Assembly (NCBI RefSeq): GCF_001723175.1
Contig: NC_064656.1
Location: 1,860,001-1,924,000, forward strand
Source: Penicillium oxalicum
Taxonomy: Eukaryota > Ascomycota > Eurotiomycetes > Eurotiales > Aspergillaceae
Direction: 5' to 3'
DNA: 64,000 nucleotides
Shown here: piece after piece, positions 9,866 to 21,699 of the stretch
How positions within the stretch are numbered: the stretch's first letter is position 1
Layout: each line of letters begins with the position of its first letter
Notes under the pieces: model-generated
What the model was told of the DNA's origin: nothing
Database searches by the model: none
What the model saw: only the letters and a program-made list of their open reading frames with translations
Program-made: the position numbers and the translations under genes

Positions 9866-9965
9866 GGCCTTGCAATTACTCGCGAGTCCTTGGCCCGCGC
9901 TACTCGCGAGTTCGAGTCAGAAGGGCTAGCTCGCGAGTTTCTGACTCGACTCGCGAGCTTTTTAT
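9865..9965. repeat. Cluster of CTCGCGAG palindromes at the gene breakpoint
   Basis: Four copies of (A/G)CTCGCGAG(T/C) lie at 9878-9887, 9902-9911, 9929-9938 and 9949-9958; the first two are perfect 10-bp palindromes. The cluster starts right where kinase-like homology ends (TAGGCCTTGCAATT), so it may be the subterminal region of a transposon, for instance of hAT type. I could not find the matching other end. Confidence 0.5.
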
Positions 9966-10555
9966 AATATAAGATTTTATACTACTAAGCTAAGTTACTC
10001 TGAAGAGGTTTATTACTAATAAGAAAAATTCTTCTTATATAGTATTAGGCCTTATAAAAGTAATTAAGATTAGAAAAAAAAAGTTAAAGGATAAAAATTT
10101 AATATTTACAACCTATTATATATTCTACTACTAAGTCTAATTATATATCTAAGTCGAACTCCGCCGTTTATGCTAATCCTATTGCTAATTCGAACCCTGT
10201 TGCTAATATAAACCCTGCTACTAAGCTAAACTCCGTCGCCTAGTTTAATCCTATCGTAGGGTCTGGTCCTAATATATAGAAGTCTGCTATAAGCGAGAAT
10301 CTAATAGCGACGCGGAGGGCCCTGCCGATAAGGTTAACGTAGGCGTACTAAAACGGAGCTATAGAGTACTCTATAAAGATAGGTTAACTTAGGATAAGGA
10401 AAGGTTCTACGATATTACTAGGGTCTGCGGTTAGTAAGGATCTAGTACTAAGCGGGGTGCTAAGGGATGATTTTAGGCTAGGGTCCTCGGTAGTAGCGAT
10501 AAGGAATAAGGGTGCTATCTTTGCTAAGATTATAGCCTCTGCTAATCTTAGGTAC

Positions 10556-10841
10556 GATATATACCCTATATACCCTGCGTGCCCTATATGCCCTACGTGC
10601 CCTATATACCTTAGGTACTTTAGGTACTATAGGTGCCTTAGATGCCTTAGGTGTCTTAGGTACCCTATATATCTTAGGTGCCGTAGGTGTCTTAGGTACC
10701 GTAGGTGTCTTAGGTGCTAAGGGTATCTTAGGTAGCCTACGTTTCTAGGGTACTAAGGGTGTCTTAGGTAGCCTATATTTCTAGGGTACCCTACGTCTCT
10801 AGGGTGCCCTATATACCCTATAGTTCCTATAGTTCCTATAG
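10556..10841. repeat. 9-bp minisatellite (CTTAGGTGC / CCCTATATA type)
   Basis: About thirty degenerate copies of a 9-bp unit whose variants include CTTAGGTGC, CTTAGGTGT, CCCTATATA and CTAGGGTAC. Its length gives a short open frame rich in Cys, Arg, Tyr and Leu that is not a gene. Confidence 0.7.
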
Positions 10842-12747
10842 TATAAATAGTAGACCTAGAGGCGGAAGATTATCCCTATTACTACGATCCTACTCTAGCT
10901 AAATCTTATTCGTCTAGCTAGTAGCTAGATTAATAAACCCTAGTATTATCTCCGATAGCCCTATCCTCTTCCGATTAAAGTATAAGAACTTCCTATATAT
11001 CCTTAGCTCTATAGCTTCCTAGTATATAAGAGCCTTAAGGATATTATTTCGCTCGTGCTCTCTAGGACCTAATAAACTAAGTAAAAACTATCTAATCCTA
11101 ATAGAATAGGATATCTAGATTATATAAGACTATAGGTAACTCCTATAACTTGCGTCTAATAAGTACGTCCGAGATAGAGTAAATTCTACGGAGTAGACTC
11201 TATATTAGGGAAGGCTCCTTAGGAGTACTAAATATATTACTACTAGCGCTAGTAGCTAGATATACTAGAGGTATTCTATCGTAATTACTTTATAAGACTT
11301 CTTCTACTATTAGTAAAGAATAATTATCGAGATAGTTACTAGAGTTAGAGATTCTGATTAGATTTATAGGAATAGCTTTTCGCGGACGAGTAGCTAGGGT
11401 TATTTCGCTAGTAGGTATTAAAGATAAGATTATAATAGTATCTCTAGGCTATATTATAAGATAGCGCTAGGCGAGACTATACTTTACTTCGTTATACTAC
11501 GTCTATATCGAAGAAAGAAAGCTATTATCGATTTAGGTAGTAGGGACTCCTCGGACTAGAAGATTATATAACTATATTAGTAGGATCTAGTATATACTAA
11601 GTAGATACTCTATATAATTATTTTAGTCCTCTAGATTAAAAATAATAGTACTCTAGAGTATAGCGCTCTAGCTCTCTAGAGAAAGAGTACTATTAAGAGG
11701 TATTAAGAAATAACGCTTTAGAAACTATTCGCTAAGGTAAATACTTTTTATATAGTATAGGATAGAGATTAGGCGATACTTATAATCCGGCTAAAGAAGT
11801 ATATAAGCTATATAGATTAATAGATACTATCTAACGAGCTCTTAGATAGCTAAGAACTAGTAGTTTCGTATAAGGCCTTATCTAGCTCTTTAGGGATCCT
11901 TATTATAATACTAGTCGAATATACGGAAATAATTAAGAATCCTTTCGTATAATTAGGTACTATTATCCCCTTTAAAAAGCTACTAGAAGGTCGGTAGAAT
12001 AATAGCGCCTAACTAACGCTACTCTAATATAGTAAAGCAATAGGCTATTATATAGCTATCCTAGGTAATATTAATACTATAAAGCCGCGCCTAGATAGTA
12101 TTAAAGGAAAGATAGCTATATCTTAACTATTCCGTAACTATTAGGACTTATATCCTTACTAGCTATCGATTATATATATAACGTATAAGGCTAGTAAGAA
12201 TCTATAGCCGCGGATAGTCTATCTAGGAGGAACTATAAGAGATATCGCTCTTATATTTACCTGATCGATCTACTAATATATAAGTCTATATATAGAGTCT
12301 CGAGACGCCTCGCCTATTTATTCGGATCTATATAACTTATAACTAAATAGAGCTTTGAGTAGAGGTTAAATATATAGGCCTAGTAAAGAAAGATAGTTAT
12401 AAGATTATAATTAGGTAAAAGCGTAGCCCTAATATAGTATAGGTAAAGAAGGCCGAGAGGATAGCTAATAAAATATAGTAATAAAAGGTAATTATTAATT
12501 ACTCTCTCCTATAATAGATACTATAAGATAAGAGATACTCTAGGATTTATAATAGATTATCTGCTATATCGTTAGCCTAATTCGATTCTAGAGCGAGATT
12601 AGCGCGCTATACTCTTTCGCGTTATCGGGCTTCTTTAAGTTCTCGTTAATATACCTATTTATATAACCGTACCGCTATACTTCGTATAAGCGGACGATTC
12701 GAAGGAGATATATTACCGCTACTACTACCGGAACTATTATCCGATAG

Positions 12748-12898
12748 GGTCTAGCTAGCCTAGTTAGTCTGATTAGTCTAGCTAGTCTAGCTAGTCTAGC
12801 TAGTCTAGTTAGTCTAGTTAGTCTAGCCGGTCTAGTTAGTCTAGTTAGTCTGGCCGGTCTAGCTAGTCTAGTTAGTTAGTTAGTCTAGTTAGTCCTAT
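12748..12898. repeat. 9-bp tandem repeat (AGTCTAGCT)
   Basis: Some fifteen copies of TAGTCTAGC/TAGTCTAGT with interspersed GGCCGGTCT variants. One frame reads Ser-Leu-Val/Ser-Leu-Ala triplets, so it may be an ancient low-complexity part of a repeat-encoded protein. Confidence 0.75.
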
Positions 12899-13110
12899 TC
12901 GAGGCTATTATACTACCTATAGTAAGTCGATCCGCCGCGTACTAGCTAAAAAGAGTAGCGATAGCTCTCTCGGTAGTAGAGAGGCTCTATCCGATATTCG
13001 TAGTATAACAAAACCTATCTAGGTTAAGGCTAAGATAGGCTATATCGAGGCGCTCTTATATTAATAGGGTTAAACGCCTTGCTTAATAAGCCTTATAAGG
13101 AATAATTATA

Positions 13111-14990
13111 ACGTAATCCACAAGCGGGCTGTACACACAAGCGAACTGTACACCTACCCCTATTACGAATTTTTGAAGTAGGATATTTTAACCAATACCT
13201 ATTGATTTAGCTAAATATAGCGATTTTTACATGAATTGATCCTGTGGCCAATCTCCCTGCACCTACTATACCTAGGCGGAGCCCTCTTCGCTAGTTAGTC
13301 TGCCTGAATAGGTAATTCGCCCTGCGTATAGGAATCTACCGTAGGTGCTTCTGCTAGTAACTTAAGCTGCGTAACTAGCTATTAGCCCTCTTCGACGGTT
13401 AAACCCTCTTCGTAGGGGATATACTTAGTCGACCGAGTACGCTTCTTTACTATCTTCTTATTCGCTACGCGTAGATTCGTGACTTCTTGCGCTAGTAACG
13501 CGATATTATATAGCGCTATATAGTAGCCCTTAATATTCTAGTCTAGTATAGTTTTTGATAGGCTCGGTAGGCTATTCGACCGCTACTTTAGTAGGTCTTT
13601 AAGTATCGAAGCTTGCTTCTATAGCTAAATTACGGTCCTAGGTATTTTTAGTATAAATTAGCTAGATCTACTACTTAGCTAGCTACTTAGTAGTATAGGC
13701 GTTCGTAGAGAGATATTAAGCTTTAAGAGCACTCTTTCTGTATCGACTAGCACTAGGCTACTAGCTACGAAGCTATTTTGAATAATAGCTAGCCGCTAGA
13801 AGGCCTCTAGCCGCGCGCGTTAGTAGTTATCTAAGAAATCGAACTTATCGATATAGTTATATCCTCTACGCGCAAGATCGCTTATAAAGCGACTATACGC
13901 GCGCTTAAGTACTGCAAAGTATCTAATATTAAGCGGTTATAGTAGGTATAATAAATACGAAGGCATATAAAGAGGAATAATATTGTTTTCTGCGCAGATC
14001 CGGTCGAATTAGGATATAAGATAGCTTCTATAGCTATCAAGAATTAATAGCTAAAACCGGCCTCGTACGCGCGAATTTGTGTATAGGATAAAGTACTTTT
14101 ATAGCTAGCGAAGGCTAATCTTATCGGTAGTCTAGCCGTTATTCGAGACCTTAAACCGCTAATCTTTTAGTAGGTTATTAAACTAACCCGTAATAGTAAC
14201 TTTGCCTTTAAAGATTACATATAGCGGTAGCGAATAGCTATCTACGCAGATTACTTTAATAGTAGTAACCTATTCGCGATTTCCTAGCTATAGGATAGAT
14301 CGCCGACTGTATTATTCTGCTCTCGTAACTACCTTCTGCGCTAAAATAAGGCCTATCGCGAATCCTATCTTATCGAAGTTATAGATATCCTCCGGTTAAA
14401 TACCGTGCTTATTAATAACGCGCTATACTATCGTAAACTACGCTCGTAGCGATTTCGGGTCTTCGTTTAGGGTACGCTAGTAGTCGTAACGTCTCGAGAA
14501 GCGTATACGAAGCTTATTATGGCGTTTAATAAAATTTAATAGCTAATTAACACTAATAGTAGGCGAAGGGTTTATTCCTCGTGTAGCAAGAAGAATATTA
14601 GCTATTTCTTCTATAGTAGTAGGCCTAGGCGCGGCTCTACGAGAATCGATAGAGAAGATCTATTTAATAAGGGAATCCTCTTCGAGGTCGGTTAATTTAC
14701 GCGAATTTGCGCGCATATCGACGCGTGCTTTTATCCTATTCACGCGAGTAGCTAGGGTTGTATAGGGTATTTCGTATAGCTTTGCTACTACACGAATAGA
14801 TTTGGCGCGGCTATTTTGAATATTATTAAGGGCTAATAAGATCTTGCCCTCTTGATTAGCCGATTTCTGCCGAGATTCAGAGCGAACTGGCGGTATAGTA
14901 GGTAGTTGAAGTAGGTAGGTAGGTAGGAAGGCGTGATTTCGGATAGGGTGTATAGCTCGCTTGTGTATATAGCCCGCTTGTGGATTACGT
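13111..14990 (-). mobile_element. Fot1/Pogo-type (Tc1-mariner) transposon, RIP-degraded
   Basis: The 1880-bp element has terminal inverted repeats of about 50 bp starting ACGTAATCCACAAGCGGGCT at both ends and is flanked by TA (13109-13110, 14991-14992). Each end carries two copies of a 17-bp unit, CACAAGCGGGCTGTACA and a variant. The minus strand at about 13210-13280 matches the transposase C-terminus and zinc-knuckle region of the element at 55298-57200, so the two are sister families with different terminal repeats. RIP stops fill the transposase frame; it is dead. It lies inside older RIPed DNA whose two sides join at the TA. Confidence 0.85.
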
Positions 14991-16476
14991 TATTAGCTTT
15001 ATATATAGTTAGCTAAGCGTTTAGAATTAGTAAGACTTACCTTCTAGATATTACTTAGAAGAATATATAGATCCTTTTTCTAGCGACGAGTAGGCCCTAC
15101 CCGTTATATATATCGATAGATAACCTCGTTATTAACGTAAAGACGAAATATATCCTATATAATATTACTCCTAAGGTATATACTAATATATTCTACTATA
15201 GCCTTAGTTTTAACCTAGATAAAGAAAAGTTCTGCTTCGCGCTTACCCTATTAACTAATTACTCGATATTTAATCCGGTCGATAGCGACCCGCTATAACT
15301 CGCGAGCCTACTCCTCCTTAATTACTATATTCTAAGTAGACTAGAACGCCTCCTTATTAGTCTTATACCCTTACTAGAGTTAGTTATCCTAAATATACTT
15401 AAAGACCTTAATTATTATATCTTATATAAGATTAGCGAATTCGGTAGTATAATAATAGAGATTAAGTATAACTATATAAACTTTATCCTATAGATAGTTT
15501 TAAAGAACGCTAATAACCTTATTTACTATTCTAATTAGTCGGCCTTTAAAGAGTCCTATAGAAAGGGAGCTATAACGAGCGTTAAAGGCTATAGTTAAGA
15601 AGGCGAGATAAGAGATTTTATAATATATTAGAATCGTAGTTAAGCTTAAGAGGAAAAAAACTAGAGTTAGTAGTTATTAGTAATAAGATTCTAGGAGAGA
15701 TAATAACTCTATATACTTACTTTACCTCTTATAGAGTAGCTATAATTACTAGATATATATCCTATATCTTTCCTATATCCGAGTAGTAAAAAGATATCTA
15801 TCTATTACGAGGATACCTTCTTAAAGACCTAAAACTAGCTAATCGTTTACGCTATCTCTTAGACTTAAAGAAACTATAGACGCTTATAGTAGGGCGTATT
15901 AAAAGGCTATTATAAGTAGCTCCTCTTTATAGGTAAGAATCTATAGATTATAGTAGAAATATATACCTAGTCTCGCTATTTTTAGACTTCCTTTATCCTT
16001 TATATCGTTAAGATAAAGATTAATATCCGTGATAGAGGCGTCTAATATATAATTAAATAAGCTATTCCTTTTATAATAGGCCTGAATAAATACTATATAG
16101 TCTAGGATATTTATAGACGCGTATAATTAGTATTATTTATAGATTATATTTTAAGATAGGATAGAGTTTACTATAACTTACTAGTAGTTCGTAAATATAT
16201 AAGTATAAGTAAAGTTCGTAAAGTAAAAAGATAATAATAGAATTCTAACGCGTAGATATAGAATAAAGTAGTAGTATACTAGTTAGAGTAGACTTACTTA
16301 GGAAACGTATATTATTAGTATACTAGTTAGGTAATCCCGAATTCCTAATTATAATAACTATCTAGGCTACTTAACTATAGAGGAAAGAAAGATAGTCTAC
16401 TAATAATTAGAAAAAAAAATAATAAGAAAGAAAAAGGTAGGGAAGTATTAGGAGGAGAAGAACCTAATAAAAATTA

Positions 16477-16560
16477 GGAAGGAAAAAAAGCAGGAAAAAA
16501 AGTAGGAAAAAAAGTAGGAAAAAAAGTAGGAAAAAAAAGTAGGAAAAAGTAGGAGGAAGA
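16477..16560. repeat. Purine tandem repeat (AGTAGGAAAAAA)
   Basis: Five or six 12-13 bp units of AGTAGGAAAAAA in an all-purine/T strand context. Confidence 0.7.
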
Positions 16561-16984
16561 GATAATTAATCTATTAGAATATAAGGATTTAATTATCTTC
16601 CTATATACCGATCCTTAATTTAATTATACGATATCTAAGTATAAGAGGCTTATAGCTATATTAGCGCTATTTCGTATTATCTAGTAGAAGGTCGAATAAC
16701 TCGAAGATTTTATAGACGCCTATTAATATTAATATAGAGGTCTATCTCCTTTACTTCGCGTATATATAGCTCCTGTTTTTAGGTTATCTACCTAAGACTC
16801 CTTAATACTAGATCTATCTCTACCTTCTGCTTCTTTATAGCTAATTCTATATATATCTATTTCTATTTCTTAATATATTCCGCCTATTTACCTAGTATAG
16901 TAGTAGGATATATATCGTATTTCTTCGTACTCGGTAACTTAGAGACTATTAACGCCCCGCTACTTATAATACTAGCTATTCTAT

Positions 16985-17055
16985 ATCCGTAGTATTCGTA
17001 GTCTTATTAGTAGTATTCGTAGTCTTAGTAGTAGTATTCGTAGTTATAGTTATAC
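16985..17055. repeat. Short tandem repeat (TAGTATTCGTAGTCT)
   Basis: About four copies of an 18-21 bp unit built on TAGTATTCGTAGTCTTA. If TAG is read as RIP-mutated CAG, one frame would be Gln/Tyr/Ser-rich. Confidence 0.6.
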
Positions 17056-17102
17056 TAATACTAGAAGGCTAATTTTAGAAGCTTCTAGAGTTCTTTCTAG
17101 AG

Positions 17103-17146
17103 TAATAGACCTATAGGTCTAAAAGTAGGGAAGTAATCTAGAGGCC
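17103..17146 (-). repeat. Copia LTR fragment
   Basis: TAATAGACCTATAGGTCT followed by AGGGAAGTAATCTAGAGGC matches the first ~44 bp of the Copia LTR (minus orientation). The remainder is missing. Confidence 0.6.
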
Positions 17147-17219
17147 TAGATAATATTATATTACTATATCTTAGCGGATAAGCGGGCTAATATAGGTATC
17201 TAATTCCCTATAATAATTC

Positions 17220-17249
17220 TCTTTAATTAGTCCGCGGACTAATTAAAGA
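17220..17249. repeat. 30-bp perfect palindrome
   Basis: A self-complementary sequence centred on TTAGTCCGCGGACTAA, extending seven further paired bases on each side with no spacer. It lies 50 bp left of the Gypsy 5' LTR. Confidence 0.85.
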
Positions 17250-17299
17250 ATCAAGTCTACCCGCGGATAATCTTAATAGAATATATTTAAAATAACTAT

Positions 17300-17641
17300 T
17301 GTAGTAGGGGATTCGGTTGCATATACTTAAAGGCGGATATTTAGTAGTAGGAGATGCCTGAGAGCCTTACCGCCGAGGAAGGTTATCTAGGACCTAGCTT
17401 GCGGGATCCGGCATCATCATCATACTTAAACAATAGTTTGGACGGAGGATTCAGGACAGTCTTTAGTCAGATTCCTTACTTGAAATATCATACTCTTTTT
17501 GATTCCTGCCTTTAGTACCTAATATCGGATCTCACGATTACTTTGAGGATTCTAGGACTTGCGTGCTTGTAGGTTTAGTTTGTTCCTCTATGACTCGACC
17601 TATCTGGTAAGATCAGACTACCGTAAGTATTCCCCTCTTTA
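17300..17641 (+). repeat. Gypsy 5' LTR
   Basis: 342 bp, ending in RIP-changed TTTA where the 3' LTR has TTCA. It is less RIPed than the internal region (for example CATCATCATCAT is intact). Confidence 0.85.
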
Positions 17642-17642
17642 T

Positions 17643-17660
17643 TAGTGACCGACGCAGGGG
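17643..17660 (+). other. Gypsy primer-binding site
   Basis: TAGTGACCGACGCAGGGG, one base after the 5' LTR; the less mutated copy at 2597-2616 (minus) reads TGGTAACCGACGCAGGGG. Complementary to a tRNA 3' end (CCA); the tRNA is not identified. Confidence 0.6.
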
Positions 17661-17699
17661 CTTTGTAATAAAGGTGGCTAGATAGAGGACTATACTATT

Positions 17700-20150
17700 C
17701 CTACGATGCGATTATAAAAGGATCCGCTACTAAGATTGCTACTAAGATTGCTACTAAGATTGCTACTAAGACTACTAAGACTAAGACGACTAGAACGACT
17801 ACTACGACCGCTACACCGCTACTATTACGACTACCGCTATATTAAGAAATTCTGCACTTTTCTGCAGAAAAAGTGGTAACGCGTTTAACCCTAACGAAAA
17901 ATTAAGAGAAATTGAGACTATTATTCGAAACTAATACCTTATATTATAGCTAAATACGCGACTTTTAGCTATATATAGGGGGCTGCTCCTACCGAGGGTC
18001 TTACGGCTAATACTATACCTTTGTTCGACTATACCTAGCTCGTTCGCGGATTATTAGCCGATCGATACTAAGAGGATCGAGAGATATTAATTCGATTACT
18101 AAAAATGTCTCCGGACTAATTATATTAATATAAACTTAGTCTATCCGAACTTTATATAGAGTTAGTTTATCGCTTTAGAAAGGTTTCTATAGGCGGCTAA
18201 TATAAAATCTTACTAGAAGAGAATACTATACTAAAACGGTAGTTACAAAATTCTTCTGTAGAAGAAAACACGAGAAAAACGTATACTAAATAGACGAAAA
18301 GCGATAAAAAAGAAAGGAACGGCTATAAGAAGAGAGTGAAAAACTAGAAGAAAAATCGAAAAGAATTAGGAATAGCGCTACTATCTAGACTAGCTACTAA
18401 TTTTACGACTTCGTTAAATTTAAAGAGTTAATTACCTTGCGAATCTTGCTATGTCCCTCTAGATACTATTATACCTAAAAAACCCTAAAAATATCCGGAC
18501 TAGACAGAGCCTACGAAGCTAAAGTAATTATCGTAATCTAAATAACTAAACGACTATAGAATATCTTTAGATATACCTATAAATATAACCTCTTTCGATA
18601 CCTATCGTGATCCTAGTAATCGAGCCCCTTCTAAGTCTGCTAAAGGATCGCCTAAAGGGTTTAGCGAGAGAGTACCGCTACCGCCGCCGCTACCGCCGAG
18701 ACTAGCTCCTTCGCTATACTAACGCAAGTTTATACGCCTAATTCAGAGATACAAACTTTGCGATATATAGTTAGGACTATACCTAAGCTAGGAACCCCTA
18801 GTACGCTACGATTCGAAGGTAGAAATATATCAGAATTCTTAGATAGTTTTGAACGTATATATAAGCGCTATAATATAAGAAATAACGCGCGAATTTTAGA
18901 GATCCTTCTAGATTACTACGGTTAGCTATAGCGTATATAGGTTAAGGCGAATACTAACTAGTAAGCGAAGAATAAGGAAGAGTTTTTCTAGGACTTTAAA
19001 GATTAGTATCGCGATACGGATAGCCTATAGGCTACCTATACCCGTACCTAGCTACAGAGTTTCTGTAGGAATCGTATCGAATAGGACGACTTTTATATAT
19101 ACTTAACTACCTTTTCGTCTGTTTCCTCGTATCTAGTAAAGAGAGGAGATATTAGCGATTTAGAACGATATACTTAGTTTATCGAAGGACTACCCGAAAA
19201 GTTAAGATCGAAATTAATTAAGAAGGAGAAAATTAATATTAACTACCCTTCTAGGAGTAAAAGACGGATCTCTTTCGATTAGATCGAAAAAGCTACTAGG
19301 GATCTAAATTAGGACTAGAAGGATTACGATCTCGCGATAGGCTATATAGTGCCCGAGAAAGGAATCTAGGTCTACGCGGATTCTAGAGAAAAATCGTACG
19401 AGGACGGAAAATAACAGATACTCCGAAAAATAGAGGTTCTGCGATTAAGAATAAGCTCTCTAAGAGGACAGGATTTAGAAAGTTTAACGAAAGCTTTTAA
19501 CGGTCTGTCGGTAAATATACTAAAGGTTATTAAAGACTAGCGGAAGGCTACTAAAAACAGAGAGTCTTAGTTTAGTACCTAATCGCGAAAAATAATAACC
19601 GAAATAACCCTGCTTATATACCTAAGATAGATATCTGATAGTTACTACTAGTATAGGAATAAAGGGTATTAGGTAACCGGTTATCCTGTCTATCTAAGTA
19701 TATAAAATAAAGGACTATACTACCGGAATAAACTAAATCGGGTAGTACTCGGAAGGGTTAGTAAGAATAGACCGGAGGCGCGCAAGAGAGGTAACTAATT
19801 TTGAAGGATATAGTTCCGGACTAGTACTAGTAGTAGAGTTAACGCGTAAGCGTTAACGCTATCTCTACTATTACTACGCCTTAATTATATTTAGGGTCTA
19901 TTCTTACTATACTCCGTAAATTTATACTACTTAGGTAGATTTAGTAGGGATTTCCCTTAGAAAAGACGCTAATTTCGAAGGATTAGAAGGGAGCGAAGAC
20001 GAAATATATAAGGGAGAAGTCTTCGCTATTAATAGATAACTAGCTAGTCGCAAGCGCTCTAACTAGTCTGAAATTATGCGAAAGTGCGTAGTATACGTCC
20101 GAGTAGATACCGTCTAGCGACTATTAATAAAGACGATATAATAGCGGATA
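17700..20150 (+). pseudogene. Gypsy gag region, broken by RIP
   Basis: It begins with a reduced Glu-Ile-Ala-Thr repeat region (17711-17830) and continues with a stop-ridden frame. The stretch around 18750-19250 has the look of a retrotransposon gag core: an aromatic/acidic region followed by Lys/Glu-rich helices. The match to the minus-strand copy at 1-2560 is near base-for-base. No intact start or zinc knuckle could be fixed. Confidence 0.55.
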
Positions 20151-21699
20151 TAGCACTAGCCCCTTTGCGAATTTCTTCTGCAGAAGAAATTTATAGGCGG
20201 GAACGGATCGCTAACTAAGTTAGCCGCGAGATTCTTCTGTAGAAGAAATCTAAGACTAGGGTAGTTAGACCTAGAGAGCTAGTTAAGACGTGATTTTCGA
20301 CGCCTGCTTACCGTCTAGACCGGGAAATTCGTCGACTATCTAAAAGCGCCTAAAACCTTCCGCGGATACTACTACCTAACGTAAGGAAGAAATTGCTAGA
20401 AAATTGCTAGCTATTCCTATACCGCCTACGATTATACTAGGTAATCTGATATTTATATTACCGTAACTACGTAGCTAAGTCAGAAATATTACGAATTCCT
20501 TCGAACCTTCGGTACCTATGATTACTACGGATACTACGAATACTACTACGCCCGTATACTTCGCTACTACTTAGCGAGTTGCAAAAGTAGATAAAGTAAC
20601 CGCGCGGGTATAGGATCTTAGGAGATCGGTGCGAATCTCTGCGCCGCGAAATTCGGGTACGGTTAAGGAATATACTAGAGGGCTCTTGCGTATAAAGGTA
20701 TACGTGTATAGGTATAAGCTTAAAGCTACGATTATTAGGGATTATTAGTTAATCTTATTTCCCTAGAAACGGCACGTATATAAACCTTAATATTCGAAAA
20801 GATCTAAAGCTATATATAGTGCCTATTAATAGCCGAACGCGTCCCTTTTACGGAGTTACGGAAGGCTTACCTATTTTAATCGGCGATATTATAACGCACT
20901 CTTACTATATAATTATAAAGGATTATATAGCAGAGATTCTCCTAGGACGAATCTAGTTACGCGATATAATAGCTTCTACTACGGAGAAAATTAATAGTTC
21001 TGTTAAAATAGTAGTCTTTTCGGAAGACCGGACTAGGAAGTTAGTCTTTAAGGTATATTCTCCGAGTAAGAAAACTTCGGTCTAGGAGTACTACTAGCTA
21101 TAGCCTAAAGATTTTGCAGAACCTAATACGGAGGTAGATTTTTTAGGATATCCGGAAGCCTAATTAGCGATACTTCCGGTATAATAAATAAGATACGACG
21201 CTAAAAATAGGCTATAATTTACTATACGTTTTAATAGTACCCTCTAAAAACGCTACAAAAGCACTAAAAATATTTAAAAATACAAGAGACAGAAAGACAT
21301 CAAAAATTTTGGATAAATTAAGATTTAGCTATAACTATAAGATTCCGCGTAGGTAGCTATAGGATATTACTATAAGATTTCTACGACTAAGGTATCTTTT
21401 AACTATAAATCCGAGCCCTAACCCTACGGTATAGGTATACCGGTTTATACTTTGTTTAAAAGAGTAGCGGACAAGATTAAACTAGTTAACGCGACCGAAA
21501 ACGATAGATCGGTGCTAACTAGTTATGCGAATTAGAAGGAAATCTGCGAAAAGAAATACTTTACTAAATATCGCGCGTCTATATTAAAAGTGAATTTAAT
21601 AATCTACTAATACCGATCTCTACGATCGTAAGAGGTACGCGTCTAATACCTAAAAGGGAGCAGAAAATATTAATTAGAAAGGATCTTCTACCGAAAGAA

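Larger units (their letters stand above)
9966..13110. mobile_element. RIPed repeat DNA of undetermined class, left part
   Basis: Dense TpA, retained CpG, stops in all frames. Two minisatellites lie inside. I could not place RT, integrase or transposase motifs with confidence. The sequence continues beyond the Fot1/Pogo-type insertion at 13111-14990, so left and right parts are one older repeat. Confidence 0.45.
14991..17299. mobile_element. RIPed repeat DNA of undetermined class, right part
   Basis: Continues the repeat interrupted at 13111. It ends at the Gypsy LTR. It holds an A/G-rich array, a Gln/Tyr/Ser-type repeat, a fragment of Copia LTR and a long perfect palindrome. No named coding domain could be supported. 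Confidence 0.45.

Noticed and set aside
15000..16400. Tad1-like LINE endonuclease/RT
   Set aside because: A few blocks resemble LINE endonuclease text after mentally undoing RIP, but no catalytic motif could be placed, so the repeat stays unclassified.
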